The notes: generated from the sequence alone by a model not told the origin. A stretch of 64,000 bases of DNA from Corynebacterium pilosum DSM 20521 = CIP 103422 (GCF_000373805.1 NZ_KB892440.1:29222-93221), one strand, 5' to 3'; shown: positions 9,020-19,326, counted from the first letter of the stretch. Numbers and translations are program-made.

Positions 9020-10336
9020 ATGACACCAAACCGTGAACTCATTTTCAAGAACCTGTCCGAGATCGTCGCCTTCAATTCCGTGCACTCAGTGCCGGAGCTT
9101 GCCGACGATCACTCCGCAGCCGCACAGTGGGTCGTCGATAAGCTGACCGAAGCTGGACTGGACACCACGGCGTACGCCACGATCGACGGGACCAAGACCA
9201 TCATCGGCACCAAGGACCCCGTCGGCGATGCCCCGACCGTGCTGCTGTATGCGCACTATGATGTCGTTCCCGCCGGCGACCCCGACGCGTGGACCAGCGA
9301 CCCCTTCACCCTGACCGAACGCGATGGCCGCTGGTACGGCCGCGGCTCCGCCGACTGCAAGGGCAACCTAGTCATGCACCTTGAGGCCCTGCGCCTTGCC
9401 GGCGAATTCGATGCCGGCCTGAAGGTAGTCGTCGAAGGCTCCGAGGAGATGGGCGGCAGCGGGCTGGAGGCGCTTATCGACGATCAACCCGAACTCTTTG
9501 CCGCTGATGCCATCTTGATCGCCGATTCCGGCAACTCCGCCGTGGGTGTGCCCACCCTGACCACCATGCTGCGCGGCGGCGCGCGCGTCGATGTCACTGT
9601 AGACACCTTGCGCACCGGGGTCCACTCCGGCCAGTTCGGCGGCGCTGCCCCCGACGCGGTCGCAGCGCTGGTGCGCATCCTGGATTCGCTGCGCGACGAG
9701 CACGGCCGCACCGTCATCGACGGCGTAGAAACCGCGCAGAAGTGGGAAGGCGAGCCCTATGACCGCGCCCAGTTCCGCGAGGATGCTGGCGTGCTGGAAG
9801 GAGTGCAGCTGATGGGCACCGTCGAGGACGAACCCGCCGACATGGTGTGGGCGCGCCCGGCCGTCACCGTGATTGGTTTTAGCTCTACCCCAGTATCGGA
9901 GGCGGTCAACGCGGTACCGGCCACAGCGTCGGCAGCGCTCAACCTGCGTGTGCCACCGGCGGTGGATGCGCAGGATACCGTCGATAAGCTCGTGGCTCAC
10001 CTGGAGGCGCACGCACCGTGGGGCGCCAAGGTCACCGTCACAGCCAGCGATACCAACCAGCCATTTTCCACCGACCCGAACAAGCCCGCTGCGAAGCTTT
10101 TGGGCGAGTGCCTCGTGCGCGCCTACGACGCATCCGAGCTGAGCATCGTCGGCTCTGGCGGCTCCATCCCGCTGACCGCGAAGCTGCAGGAAAAGTTCCC
10201 TGACGCGGAGATTGCCCTGTTCGGCGTGGAGGAACCGCAGTCGACGATCCACTCCCCCGACGAGTCTGTGGACCCCACGGAGATCGAGAACATCGCCGTG
10301 GCCGAGGCCAACTTCCTGCAACAGTTCGGGAAATAA
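9020..10336 (+). CDS. M20-family metallopeptidase (dipeptidase-like)
   Basis: A 438-residue co-catalytic zinc peptidase of the M20/M25/M40 group. Metal ligands and catalytic residues are visible in LLYAHYDVVPAGDP, GRGSADCKGN and EGSEEMGGSG, with a dimerisation domain between about residues 190 and 310 and a final metal ligand in the C-terminal SPDES region. It probably cleaves dipeptides or N-acyl amino acids in the cytoplasm; no signal peptide. ATG 9020 is chosen; an in-frame GTG at 9002 lies inside the second CIRCE-like site and has no better ribosome-binding site. Divergent from groEL. Confidence 0.88.
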   Translation: MTPNRELIFKNLSEIVAFNSVHSVPELADDHSAAAQWVVDKLTEAGLDTTAYATIDGTKTIIGTKDPVGDAPTVLLYAHYDVVPAGDPDAWTSDPFTLTERDGRWYGRGSADCKGNLVMHLEALRLAGEFDAGLKVVVEGSEEMGGSGLEALIDDQPELFAADAILIADSGNSAVGVPTLTTMLRGGARVDVTVDTLRTGVHSGQFGGAAPDAVAALVRILDSLRDEHGRTVIDGVETAQKWEGEPYDRAQFREDAGVLEGVQLMGTVEDEPADMVWARPAVTVIGFSSTPVSEAVNAVPATASAALNLRVPPAVDAQDTVDKLVAHLEAHAPWGAKVTVTASDTNQPFSTDPNKPAAKLLGECLVRAYDASELSIVGSGGSIPLTAKLQEKFPDAEIALFGVEEPQSTIHSPDESVDPTEIENIAVAEANFLQQFGK

Positions 10337-10572
10337 TCGTCGGGATGCAACAGCACTATATATAACTGACACTTCGCACCCAACGATTTTTATGGGTAAG
10401 GTGTGTGTCGTTGGCCGCGCCTCCTTGACGCCGCCGTTTTTGGGTGTTTCTCAGTTCTACATAGTGTCCGCGTTTGTGGACCGCCAGCCGCTGGGGGCAG
10501 CACGCATGGGCGTTGATAGAGCACGGCTTGATGTCTCGTGTCCGTCAATGCAATAAAGAGGAGCTGCCCAAC
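10337..10572. other. leader region of the mrp operon
   Basis: A 236-bp gap between the M20 peptidase and mrpA. CACTATATATAACTG near 10352-10366 is the most promoter-like stretch. This would give a leader of about 200 nt before the mrpA GTG. No known riboswitch was recognised by eye. Confidence 0.4.
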
Positions 10573-13500
10573 GTGCTCACACTGCTTGTTGCCTTGGCTA
10601 TCGCGACGATTGCTGCACCCTTCCTCATCAGATCGATGGGGCGGATTGCGTTCTGCCTGCTGGCTTTGGTGCCGGCGGCAGGCTTCGTCTGGATAGTCAG
10701 CCTCTTCACCACCGGCGCTTTTGCCCAAGGCGTAGAAATTCGAGCGGCCTATGAATGGATGCCGTCGGCGCATCTCAACCTCGAATTCCGCCTGGACCCG
10801 CTGGCTGGTCTGTTCAGTCTTATCATCTTAGGCGTCGGTGCTTTAGTCCTGCTGTATTGCTGGGGCTATTTTGATTCCAATCCCCGGCGCCTTTCCATGT
10901 TCGGCGCCCAGATGGTCTGCTTCGCGGCAGCCATGTACGGTCTGGTGATCTCCGACAACTTCCTGTTGATGTACATCTTCTGGGAGATCACCTCCGTTCT
11001 ATCCTTCCTGCTGGTCGGATACTACGGCGAGCGTGCCTCTTCCCGCCGCGCCGCAGGCCAGGCCCTGATGGTGACCACCCTGGGTGGTTTGTCCATGCTG
11101 GTGGGCATCATCTTGTTTGGCCGCCAGACTGGCGTGTGGCGCCTCAGTGAGATCGCCACCTTCGACGCCGTGGGCGAAACCCCTTATGCCACCGCCGCCG
11201 TGATTTTGATTCTGGCTGGTGCACTGTCCAAGTCCGCGATTGCCCCGACGCACTTCTGGCTGCCCGGCGCGATGGCTGCCCCCACCCCGGTGTCGGCTTA
11301 CCTGCACTCCGCGGCCATGGTGAAGGCCGGTATCTACCTGGTCGCGCGCTTAGCCCCGGATTTCAATGCGATTGGCACCTGGCACCTGGTGGTGATTCCG
11401 CTGGGCGTGTTCACCATGCTTTTGGGCGGGTGGATGGCGCTGCGCCAGAAGGACCTGAAGCTGATTCTGGCCTACGGTACGGTCTCCCAGCTGGGCTTCA
11501 TCATGTCGATTATCGGCATCGGTTCGGAAGAGGCTTTGCAGGCGGGCCTGGTGCTCACCTTCAGCCACTCTCTGTTTAAGGCAGCGCTATTTATGATCGT
11601 CGGCGCGATCGACCACACCACCGGCACCCGCGATATCCGCGAACTGTCCGGCCTGGGCCGCAAGCAGCCGCTGATAGCCACCTTGGCGGTCATCTCTGCC
11701 GCATCGATGGCGGGTATCCCGCCGCTGTTGGGCTTCATCGCTAAGGAAGCAGCGCTGACCAACGCGCTGACCGAGCCGCTGCTGACCGGCATGCCGGGCC
11801 AGTTGCTGCTGGTCGGCGTGGTCGTCGGTTCCATTCTGACGATGGCCTACTCCCTCTACTTCCTGTGGGGAGCCTTCTCGACGAAGGAGCTTGCCGACGG
11901 CACCGACAACGCCGTGGAGACGATGCACAATATTGGCCCGTCCCTGTGGTTCTCCCCGGCTGTGCTCACCGCACTGACGGTTTTCCTTGGCCTGTTCCCT
12001 GGCTGGCTGGACCGCGCGATCACCTCGCACCTCAACGCCCGCTACCCAGAAACCCAGCCGGAGCCACTGGCACTGTGGCACGGGTTTAATATCCCGCTGC
12101 TGCTCACCGTGGTCATCATCGTCCTGGGTTCGCTGCTGTTCTGGAAGCGCAAGCTGCTGCAGTACTTCTACGATGAGAAGCCGGCCCTGGGCTCCGCCGA
12201 CACTGTCTACGACAACACCTTGCGTGGCCTGTCGCAGATCTCCCTGCGTTTGACGGCGTCCACCCAGCGCGGTTCGCTCACCATTAACTTGGGTGTGATT
12301 TTCGCCGTGCTCATCTTGGTGCCGCTGGTGTCCTTGATCTTGGGTGAGCGCACCGATATCCGCATGGTGCTGTGGGATAGCCCGTGGCAGGCGATCGCCT
12401 CGGTGATCATCATCGTGATGGCTTTCGCCGCAACCCAGATGGAAAACCGTCTGTCCGGCATTATCGCCGTGGGCATGACCGGTTACTCCCTGGCGTTCAT
12501 CTTCGCGCTGCACGGCGCACCGGACTTGGCGCTCACCCAGACCCTGGTGGAGACCATCGTGATGGTGGTATTCATGCTGGTGCTGCGCAAGATGCCCACC
12601 CAGATCGAACCACGGCAGAACCAGGACAACCGCCTGCGTGCGTGGCTGTCCGTGGCCGTGGGCCTGTCGGTGACCATCGTCGCTGTGTTCGCTATCTCGG
12701 CGCGCACGGAGCGCCCGATTTCGGATCTCATGCCGGACCTGGCCTACGACATCGGCCACGGCGCCAACACCGTCAACGTGTTGCTCGTGGACCTGCGTGC
12801 CTGGGATACCTTCGGTGAGATCTCCGTGCTTGTCATCGCCGCGACCGGCGTGGCCAGCCTGATTTACCGCACCCGCTCCTTCGTGCGCCCGTCGCGTCGC
12901 CCAACCCTGTCGACGACGTCTCGTCGCTGGCTGGCCGCCGATGTGGATTCGGAGAAGGCACAGAACCGCTCGCTCATGGTGGACGTGGTCACCCGCGTGC
13001 TCTTCCCATCGATGATGGCGCTGTCCCTCTACTTCTTCTTCGCGGGCCACAATGCTCCGGGTGGCGGTTTCGCCGGCGGCCTCGTCGCCGCCTTGGCGAT
13101 CACCCTGCGCTACCTGGCGGGTGGCCGCGACGAACTGGAAGAGACGCTGCCGATCGACCCCGCGAAGATCCTGGGCACCGGCCTGATCCTGTCGGCAGCC
13201 GCCGCAGTGATCCCGATGTTCCGCGGACAACCGCCACTGACCTCGGATTTCGCGGAAGTGACCTTGCCGCTGATCGGCGAAATCGCCATCCCGTCCGCGC
13301 TGCTTTTCGACGCCGGCGTATACATCATCGTCGTCGGCCTGATCATGCACATCCTCACCTCCATGGGCGGCCACCTCGACCAGGAGGAAGAGGTGCGCAA
13401 GCAGCGCGCACGCGACCGTGCTCGTTCACTCAAGCGCAAGGCAGAATTCCGCCGCCGCCAACAGGAGCAGCGCAAGAAGCGGATTGCTGCTCAGCACAAT

Positions 13501-13617
13501 GCGCCGGGTTCGTCGTCAAGCGCAAGCGAGACATCCGGTTCCACGGTAGCCACCCTGGAAAAGGGCCAAGAAACAGACCACAGTAAGAACCGAGAAGAAG
13601 AAAGCGAGGACAAGTAA
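10573..13617 (+). CDS. mrpA: Mrp antiporter subunit A (fused A and B)
   Basis: A 1014-residue polytopic protein related to NuoL. The N-terminal two thirds carry the proton-pump family signature region (ALSKSAIAPTHFWLPGAM, SAAMVKAGIYL) and the C-terminal part, from about residue 780, is an MnhB-like domain (LYFFFAGHNAPGGGFAGGL), followed by a basic cytoplasmic tail. Mrp complexes exchange cytoplasmic Na+ or K+ for protons. The absence of a separate mrpB fits the fusion. GTG 10573 is chosen because AAAGAGGAG lies just upstream; the frame extends further 5' but is not conserved. First gene of a tightly packed six-gene operon. Confidence 0.95.
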   Translation: MLTLLVALAIATIAAPFLIRSMGRIAFCLLALVPAAGFVWIVSLFTTGAFAQGVEIRAAYEWMPSAHLNLEFRLDPLAGLFSLIILGVGALVLLYCWGYFDSNPRRLSMFGAQMVCFAAAMYGLVISDNFLLMYIFWEITSVLSFLLVGYYGERASSRRAAGQALMVTTLGGLSMLVGIILFGRQTGVWRLSEIATFDAVGETPYATAAVILILAGALSKSAIAPTHFWLPGAMAAPTPVSAYLHSAAMVKAGIYLVARLAPDFNAIGTWHLVVIPLGVFTMLLGGWMALRQKDLKLILAYGTVSQLGFIMSIIGIGSEEALQAGLVLTFSHSLFKAALFMIVGAIDHTTGTRDIRELSGLGRKQPLIATLAVISAASMAGIPPLLGFIAKEAALTNALTEPLLTGMPGQLLLVGVVVGSILTMAYSLYFLWGAFSTKELADGTDNAVETMHNIGPSLWFSPAVLTALTVFLGLFPGWLDRAITSHLNARYPETQPEPLALWHGFNIPLLLTVVIIVLGSLLFWKRKLLQYFYDEKPALGSADTVYDNTLRGLSQISLRLTASTQRGSLTINLGVIFAVLILVPLVSLILGERTDIRMVLWDSPWQAIASVIIIVMAFAATQMENRLSGIIAVGMTGYSLAFIFALHGAPDLALTQTLVETIVMVVFMLVLRKMPTQIEPRQNQDNRLRAWLSVAVGLSVTIVAVFAISARTERPISDLMPDLAYDIGHGANTVNVLLVDLRAWDTFGEISVLVIAATGVASLIYRTRSFVRPSRRPTLSTTSRRWLAADVDSEKAQNRSLMVDVVTRVLFPSMMALSLYFFFAGHNAPGGGFAGGLVAALAITLRYLAGGRDELEETLPIDPAKILGTGLILSAAAAVIPMFRGQPPLTSDFAEVTLPLIGEIAIPSALLFDAGVYIIVVGLIMHILTSMGGHLDQEEEVRKQRARDRARSLKRKAEFRRRQQEQRKKRIAAQHNAPGSSSSASETSGSTVATLEKGQETDHSKNREEESEDK

Positions 13618-14109
13618 ATGGAAGCCAATCTCTTTCTCATCCTCGCCTCCGGCGCCCTCATCGCGTGTGGCACCTACCTGATGCTGGACCGTGCGATGAC
13701 GCGCATGCTGATGGGCATCCTGCTCATCGGTAATGGCGCGAACTTGCTGATCCTGCAGGCCGGTGGCTCGGCGGGCTCACCGCCGATCATGAACCGTGAC
13801 TCTGAGGTCTACGGTGACCAGGTCGCCGACCCACTGGCTCAGGCCATGATCTTGACCGCCATTGTGATTTCGATGGCGATGACCGCGTTCATTCTCGCGC
13901 TGGCCTACCGCCAGTACCGTTACCGCACCGCCGACATCATTGAGGATGACTCGGAGGACCAGGCAATTGCGGCGCGTCCGGCCACCGCTTCGGCGGCGCC
14001 GGACCATGACGCCTCCGATGACCCTGAAACTGGGCGTCTCACTGCAGAAGGCGACGCCTTCGGCCCGCGTTCATTCGAAGACCCAGTCACGGAGGCCGAC
14101 GATGACTAG
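13618..14109 (+). CDS. mrpC: Mrp antiporter subunit C
   Basis: A 163-residue NuoK-like membrane protein with three hydrophobic helices (residues 3-23, 27-48 and about 75-97), then an acidic, hydrophilic tail of about 60 residues unusual for the family's core. Starts directly after the mrpA stop codon. Part of the Mrp hetero-oligomer. Confidence 0.94.
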   Translation: MEANLFLILASGALIACGTYLMLDRAMTRMLMGILLIGNGANLLILQAGGSAGSPPIMNRDSEVYGDQVADPLAQAMILTAIVISMAMTAFILALAYRQYRYRTADIIEDDSEDQAIAARPATASAAPDHDASDDPETGRLTAEGDAFGPRSFEDPVTEADDD

Positions 14110-15934
14110 TTTTTCCGCAGAGTACGTCGAAGCGCTGCTTCCGTACATGCCCTATCTGATCCCACTGCCGGTACTCTTGCCGGCGATCGCTGCCGCGTTG
14201 GCCCTGCTGTTCGGCAAGCACGTCAACTTCCAGCGCACCATCGCAATCATCACCCTGATCATGCTGATGGTGCTGAACGGCTCGATGATCCTGGTCACCG
14301 ACCTCGAGGGCATCCAGACCGTCCAGCTGGGCGGGTGGGACGCGCCGATCGGCATCACGCTGGTCGCGGACCGCTTGTCGACGATGATGCTGTTCGTCTC
14401 CGCCATCGTCCTGTTCTGTGTGATGTGGTACGCCATCTCCCAGGGTGTTCGCGACGGCACAGACGAAGAGCCAGTGGCTGTCTTCCTGCCGGTGTACATG
14501 CTGCTGACCATGGGCGTGAACCTATCCTTCTTGGCGGGTGACCTCTTCAACCTGTACGTCGGCTTCGAGGTCTTCCTCGTCGCCTCCTACGTGCTGCTCA
14601 CGTTGGGCGCATCGCCGGATCGTGTGCGTGCCGGTATCGGCTACGTGATGGTCTCGATGCTGTCCTCCATGATCTTCCTGTTCGCCCTAGCCGGCGTGTA
14701 CGCCGCGGTGGGCACAGTGAACATGGCGCAGATTGGTCTGCGGATGGAGGACATCCCGGACGGCACCCGTACCGCCATTTTCGCTACCCTGCTTGTGGCC
14801 TTCGGCATTAAGGCGGCGATCTTCCCGCTGGATGCCTGGCTGCCGGACTCCTACCCCACCGCCCCATCGCTGGTCACCGCCGTGTTCGCAGGCCTGCTGA
14901 CGAAGGTGGGTGTGTACTCGATCATCCGCATGCGCTCCGCCGTGTTCACGGACGGGTCGCTGGATACCTTGCTGATGTGGGTGGCGCTGGCCACGATGAT
15001 CGTGGGTATTTTGGGTGCGTTGGCGCAGAATGACATCAAGCGTTTGCTGTCCTTTACCCTGGTCAGCCATATCGGCTACATGATTTTCGGTATCGCACTG
15101 GGTTCCGCCCAGGGACTCAGTGGTGCGATCTTCTACGCGGTGCACCACATTCTGGTGCAGACCAGTCTCTTCCTCGTGGTTGGACTGATCGAGCGTCAGG
15201 CCGGTACCTCGTCGTTACGCAGGCTGGGTTCGCTAATGTACACCGCGCCGGTGATCGCCGTCTTGTACTTCATCCCCGCCATCAACCTGGGCGGTATCCC
15301 ACCGTTCTCCGGCTTCCTGGGCAAGATTCTGCTGCTGGAGGCCGGCGCGAACGAGGGCTCCTGGCTGTCCTGGGTCCTGATCGGTGGCGCCGTGGTGACC
15401 TCCCTGCTGACCCTCTACGTGATGGTTCTGGTGTGGTCGAAGGGCTTCTGGCGCGACCGCAAGGACGCACCGGAGGGCGAGCTTGTCGATGCTCAACCGT
15501 CCCCATTGGTTGATGTCACCGACACCATCACCCTGAAGGAGCGCGCTGACGTGGGACGCCTGCCTTTCGGCATGGTCGCATCCACCGCCACCCTCATCGT
15601 GGCCTCGCTGTCCGTGACGGTGCTGGCCGGCCCGATTTCCGGGGTGACCGGACGTGCCGCCGAATCCGCACAAGACGTCAATATTTACCGCACCGCCGTT
15701 CTGGGCGACCGGGCTGATAACCCTGGACGCACCGTCGACCAGCAGCGTCTCGACGATGGCACCGACTCCCTGGACCAGCGCAAGCACGAGCTGCCAGAGC
15801 CGGCACCAGGGATCGTGGAGAGCCGTGCCCCTGAATCCCCGACGGAAAGAATCACGAGAGAAACCCCCACCATGTCTGGCGTGACTACGGAACCTATCCC
15901 GCTGCCCGCCCCCACTGAGGAGGTGTCCCGCTAA
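14102..15934 (+). CDS. mrpD: Mrp antiporter subunit D
   Basis: A 610-residue NuoM/NuoN-like subunit with about 14 membrane helices and the conserved lysine region GIKAAIFPLDAWLPDSYP and TKVGVYSIIRM. A hydrophilic C-terminal extension of about 100 residues follows the last helices. ATG 14102 overlaps the mrpC end by 8 bp, which fixes the start; a longer upstream frame is out of context. Forms the second antiporter-like half of the complex with MrpA. Confidence 0.95.
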   Translation: MTSFSAEYVEALLPYMPYLIPLPVLLPAIAAALALLFGKHVNFQRTIAIITLIMLMVLNGSMILVTDLEGIQTVQLGGWDAPIGITLVADRLSTMMLFVSAIVLFCVMWYAISQGVRDGTDEEPVAVFLPVYMLLTMGVNLSFLAGDLFNLYVGFEVFLVASYVLLTLGASPDRVRAGIGYVMVSMLSSMIFLFALAGVYAAVGTVNMAQIGLRMEDIPDGTRTAIFATLLVAFGIKAAIFPLDAWLPDSYPTAPSLVTAVFAGLLTKVGVYSIIRMRSAVFTDGSLDTLLMWVALATMIVGILGALAQNDIKRLLSFTLVSHIGYMIFGIALGSAQGLSGAIFYAVHHILVQTSLFLVVGLIERQAGTSSLRRLGSLMYTAPVIAVLYFIPAINLGGIPPFSGFLGKILLLEAGANEGSWLSWVLIGGAVVTSLLTLYVMVLVWSKGFWRDRKDAPEGELVDAQPSPLVDVTDTITLKERADVGRLPFGMVASTATLIVASLSVTVLAGPISGVTGRAAESAQDVNIYRTAVLGDRADNPGRTVDQQRLDDGTDSLDQRKHELPEPAPGIVESRAPESPTERITRETPTMSGVTTEPIPLPAPTEEVSR

Positions 15935-16443
15935 TGTCTGGAGTGCGCAACCGCCTACGCGTCTCGTTTATCATCTGGCTCACGCTGATGTGGATCCTGC
16001 TGATGGGCGAATTGTCCTGGGCGAACTTCTTCGGTGGCTTTGCCGTCGGAACGCTGATCGTCTTGCTGCTGCCGCTGCCGGCGATGCCGTTGGACAACTT
16101 CCGCATCTACTGGCCGGCCGCGATCCGTTTCGTGTTCACCTGGATTGGTGAGCTGATCGTTGCGTCGGTGAAGGTGTCCTGGTTGGCGATCCGCCCGAAG
16201 GACCCACCGAAGACCGCCATCCTACATGTGCCGATGCGCGTGTCGAACGAGCTCGTGCTCTACTTCGCCACCTCCGCATATAACCTGCAGCCGGGTGGTT
16301 CGGTCAGCGATATTGACATCGCCAACCGGATGTGGACGATCCACGTTCTCGACGCCGACGACCAAGAAGACATCGACCGCGAAATTGAAAGTGTGGCCAC
16401 CCTGGAACGCCGCATGTTGGCCATCTTCGAAAGGGGGCTATAA
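15934..16443 (+). CDS. mrpE: Mrp antiporter subunit E
   Basis: A 169-residue membrane protein with two N-terminal helices and a cytoplasmic domain containing PKTAILHVPMRVSNELVL, typical of MrpE. Its start overlaps the last base of mrpD, indicating translational coupling. GAGGTG upstream serves as ribosome-binding site. Confidence 0.93.
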   Translation: MSGVRNRLRVSFIIWLTLMWILLMGELSWANFFGGFAVGTLIVLLLPLPAMPLDNFRIYWPAAIRFVFTWIGELIVASVKVSWLAIRPKDPPKTAILHVPMRVSNELVLYFATSAYNLQPGGSVSDIDIANRMWTIHVLDADDQEDIDREIESVATLERRMLAIFERGL

Positions 16444-16719
16444 ATGAATCCCGAACTGTATAACTCTTTTCTCCTCATCGCGGCCGTGTTCCTCACCGCC
16501 GGTTTCCTCTTGATGACCTGGCGCATCATGGTCGGCCCCGACTCGCTGGACCGCATGCTGGGTATGGACGGCGTGGTCGCCATGCTGCAGTGCGCGCTGG
16601 CCACCTATATTTGCTGGACACTGGACACCACCGTGGCCAATGTCATGATGGTCATCGCCCTGCTGGGCTTCATCGGATCCCTGTCCGTGGCACGCTTCCG
16701 CAAGAGGGATGGTTCCTAA
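16444..16719 (+). CDS. mrpF: Mrp antiporter subunit F
   Basis: A 91-residue protein with three membrane helices and the MrpF motif WRIMVGPDSLDRMLGMD between helix 1 and 2. AAGGGG before the start. Directly abuts mrpE and mrpG. Confidence 0.94.
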   Translation: MNPELYNSFLLIAAVFLTAGFLLMTWRIMVGPDSLDRMLGMDGVVAMLQCALATYICWTLDTTVANVMMVIALLGFIGSLSVARFRKRDGS

Positions 16720-17130
16720 ATGTCTGATTTTAATTACTCACTGATCAGCGACATTATCTCGCTGATCCTGATCATCTCTGGATCTTTCCTGGTGTTCTCC
16801 GCGGCGGTGGGCGTGATCCGGTTCAAGGACACGATGAGCCGCATTCACGCGGTGACCAAGCCACAGACCACTGGCCTGATCCTGATGGTGATTGGCGCCA
16901 TCGTCCGGCTGCTGGGCTCTCCCGATTTCGGGGTCGCAGAACGCTCCGACATCGGCATGCTGATCCTGCTGATTCTGTTTGCGCTGATGACCAACCCGGT
17001 TACCGCGCAGCGTTTGGGCCGTGTTTCGCGCCGCGAAGCGCTCTACGGCTCCAAGAAGGACATGTCGCGTAACGACGCCCCTGCCGAACACCGCCCGCGC
17101 CGCGGCAAGCCTGGCGGCGAGCGGCGCTAA
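16720..17130 (+). CDS. mrpG: Mrp antiporter subunit G
   Basis: A 136-residue protein with three membrane helices and the MrpG motif [20 protein letters not shown]. The C-terminal 35 residues are basic and hydrophilic. Last gene of the operon. Its stop codon overlaps that of the convergent ligase gene by 4 bp, and no terminator lies between them. Confidence 0.94.
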   Translation: MSDFNYSLISDIISLILIISGSFLVFSAAVGVIRFKDTMSRIHAVTKPQTTGLILMVIGAIVRLLGSPDFGVAERSDIGMLILLILFALMTNPVTAQRLGRVSRREALYGSKKDMSRNDAPAEHRPRRGKPGGERR

Positions 17131-18263
17131 GGTTTCCAGACCAGCGTCTCCATCTCCTCGCAGGTGGCGTCGACAACGTCGCGCCAATCGCGGGTGACAT
17201 CAAAGATGCGGCGCTGGCGCTGGTAGCCGCCACCGCGTTCAAGAATCTCAAGAACTAATTCGAGCTCGTCGACGCAGCCCAGGCGCTCCGCTACGGGGCG
17301 TAGGTCGTCGACAAGCTCCACAAGTTCTTCGGTGACCCAGCGCTCATCGGTGTCGCGGGAGGTCACCACCAAAGCTTCCAAACCATAGCGGGCACCACGC
17401 CACTTATTTTCGGCGACGTGCCACGGCTGCAGGGTGGGAGGTTCCACGCCCTCGTCGATAAGCGAATCGTAGTAGACCACCAAGCAGTGCGTTAGCGCCA
17501 CGATGGCGGCAAGTTCGCGCAGGTTGGAGGTAGCGTCGCTGATGCGCACCTCAATGGTGCCCCACTTGGCGGCGGGGCGGATATCAAAGTGCATGGACCC
17601 GGTGTGGTTGATCACGCCGGAGGTGCGCTGGTCCGTCATGAACTGGACCCATTCCTCCCACGAGCCGAACTGGTAAGGCATGCCGGCGGTGGGAAGCTGC
17701 TGGTAGAGCATGGTGCGGTTGGAGGCGTAGCCGGTATCCAGCCCGTCCCAGCCCGGCGAGGACGCTGAGATCGCCAGCAGGTGCGCATACTTCGTCATCA
17801 GCGCGTTGATGATGGGCCACACGCGGTCTTCGTGCCGCACGCCAACATGCACGTGGATGCCCCAGAGCAGCATCTGTTGGCCCCAGTACTTGGTGCGGTT
17901 GATGATCTCCGCGTAGGTCATCTTCGCCGAGACCGGCTGCTTGCGGAAATCAGAGAAGGGGTGGCCGCCGCTGGCCCACAGGCGCAGGCCGCGTTCCTCG
18001 GTGACTTCGCGGATCTTGCCCAAGGTGTCGTCCAGGTAGGCGACGGCCTCGGGCGTGGTGTGGCAGACAGGGGTGACCAGTTCGATGGTGTTTTGCAGGA
18101 ATTCGCGTTCCAGGTGCAGGCCAGGATTGCGCTGCTCAACCTCCTCGATCACTTCGACGGCGAAAGGTACGAGGTCGCGCGTTTCTGGGTCAACGAGGCA
18201 GATCTCCCACTCCACACCAAGGGTGGGTTCGGGTGAGCGCGCAAAGTCCCGGTATGGATCCAC
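17127..18263 (-). CDS. GCS2-family carboxylate-amine ligase (YbdK-like)
   Basis: A 378-residue protein of the glutamate-cysteine ligase family 2. Visible motifs: [15 protein letters not shown] near the N-terminus, GIHVHVGV around residue 135, and [21 protein letters not shown] around residues 225-245. The family joins an amine to a carboxylate with ATP; true glutamate-cysteine ligase activity cannot be concluded. Starts at GTG 18263, overlapping the upstream gene's stop as TAGTG, so the two are coupled. Confidence 0.85.
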   Translation of the reverse strand: MDPYRDFARSPEPTLGVEWEICLVDPETRDLVPFAVEVIEEVEQRNPGLHLEREFLQNTIELVTPVCHTTPEAVAYLDDTLGKIREVTEERGLRLWASGGHPFSDFRKQPVSAKMTYAEIINRTKYWGQQMLLWGIHVHVGVRHEDRVWPIINALMTKYAHLLAISASSPGWDGLDTGYASNRTMLYQQLPTAGMPYQFGSWEEWVQFMTDQRTSGVINHTGSMHFDIRPAAKWGTIEVRISDATSNLRELAAIVALTHCLVVYYDSLIDEGVEPPTLQPWHVAENKWRGARYGLEALVVTSRDTDERWVTEELVELVDDLRPVAERLGCVDELELVLEILERGGGYQRQRRIFDVTRDWRDVVDATCEEMETLVWKP

Positions 18264-19066
18264 TAGAGGTTTACCTGTCCTGTCAGTACGAGGGTGAGGG
18301 CACCGCCCTCAGTTGCTTCCCTGGGAAGATTATCAACATTAGCGCGTGCAACACCACCGACCTTGTCGGCAAGATCACGCGCCTTCTTCTCCGCGCCATC
18401 AACTGCAGGGTCGAAGAACACGGTGGTCTCTGTGAGGATCATCTGTTCTTCGGGAATATTGCCGGATTCGACGCCGACTTTCGTGCCGTCTTCGCGCAGC
18501 TGCTGCGACACGTCCGCCGCCAGACCGGTGATGGTGGAGTTGTTGTAGACGTTCACCACGTCAGCCTTGGGCGCGTCCGGTGCGTTCGCCGCTCCGCGGT
18601 TGCTTACCGACGAGTCCCCCGCCCGGTCTGCGCCACCCGCGGGAGCTGGCGCGCGGTCTGCTTCGCCTTCGCGTGCAGGATCACGGTCAGCGCCTTCTCC
18701 CTCGCGGGCGGCGTCGCCGCCTGGGGCTGCAGGCTGACCGGCCTGCGGGTTATCAGCTCCATTGGTCCCTTCAGCACCTGCCACGCCTTCGGCGCCCTGC
18801 TCGGCAGTCGCGGTGGAGTCCACGTCGCCAGATGCAGCTGTGTTCTCAGAATCGCCGCCCTGGGTAAGCGCGTAGAGCGCCCACAGGCCCAGGGCAACGG
18901 CCACGGCGATCAGGATCATGGCCAGACCGCGGTACGGGAAGGCGCCCGCGGCGGCACCACCTGCGGCGGTCGAGCTTGCAGAGGTAGAGCCCGCGGCGAC
19001 GGTCTCAGCAGCGTCGGTTTCTACGTTGTCATCGAAGAAGTCATCGTTCTGATTCTCATTAGTCAC
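18263..19066 (-). CDS. membrane protein with LytR C-terminal domain
   Basis: A 267-residue protein: acidic N-terminus (DDFFDD), one membrane helix around residues 45-65 ([19 protein letters not shown]), a long Ala/Gly/Asp/Glu-rich linker, and a C-terminal LytR_C domain ([20 protein letters not shown]) of about 95 residues. LytR_C domains occur in cell-wall attachment proteins; no catalytic LCP domain is present. The GTG at 19066 begins MTNENQND; an alternative GTG at 19111 would overlap the upstream gene by 35 bp. Middle gene of a three-gene operon. Confidence 0.8.
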   Translation of the reverse strand: MTNENQNDDFFDDNVETDAAETVAAGSTSASSTAAGGAAAGAFPYRGLAMILIAVAVALGLWALYALTQGGDSENTAASGDVDSTATAEQGAEGVAGAEGTNGADNPQAGQPAAPGGDAAREGEGADRDPAREGEADRAPAPAGGADRAGDSSVSNRGAANAPDAPKADVVNVYNNSTITGLAADVSQQLREDGTKVGVESGNIPEEQMILTETTVFFDPAVDGAEKKARDLADKVGGVARANVDNLPREATEGGALTLVLTGQVNL

Positions 19067-19076
19067 ACACGCAACA

Positions 19077-19310
19077 TTAGTCACTTCCGCCACTATTGCC
19101 ATCTCGGACACGCTGCAGACGCCGCACTAATTGCGGACGCGCCGCCAGGGCCAGGGGGTCGTCGATAAGCATGTTGAGCCGCTGGTAATAACGCACCGCG
19201 CTCAGGCCGAGCTCGCGCCGAATCGCGTCCTCCTTCGCGCCGACGGAACGCGGGGCCCTGGCTTCGAAGTCCAGCAGGCGGAGGTCCTCGTCGTTTAGTT
19301 TCTGGGGCAT
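19077..19310 (-). CDS. DUF3263 small helix-turn-helix-like protein
   Basis: A 77-residue basic protein (MPQKLNDEDLRLLDFEARAP...) of the DUF3263 family found throughout actinobacteria. It contains a predicted helix-turn-helix around LGLSAVRYYQRLNML and may bind DNA; the role is unknown. The start codon lies only 16 bp from the start codon of the divergent def gene, so it is likely leaderless. Confidence 0.82.
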   Translation of the reverse strand: MPQKLNDEDLRLLDFEARAPRSVGAKEDAIRRELGLSAVRYYQRLNMLIDDPLALAARPQLVRRLQRVRDGNSGGSD

Positions 19311-19326
19311 GCCTAAACTGTAGGGC
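19311..19326. promoter_or_regulatory. shared divergent -10 region for DUF3263 and def
   Basis: Only 16 bp separate two divergent start codons. On the plus strand TAAACT (19314-19319) ends 7 bp before the def ATG; on the minus strand TACAGT (19322-19317) ends 6 bp before the DUF3263 ATG. Both match corynebacterial -10 boxes at the distance expected for leaderless transcripts. Confidence 0.5.

Noticed and set aside
10337..10572. Riboswitch in the mrp leader
   Set aside because: The leader is long enough, but no conserved core or terminator/anti-terminator pair could be recognised.
11587..13374. A 595-codon frame antisense to mrpA
   Set aside because: Composition is His/Gln/Asp/Arg-rich as expected for an antisense frame; mrpA is conserved along its full length.
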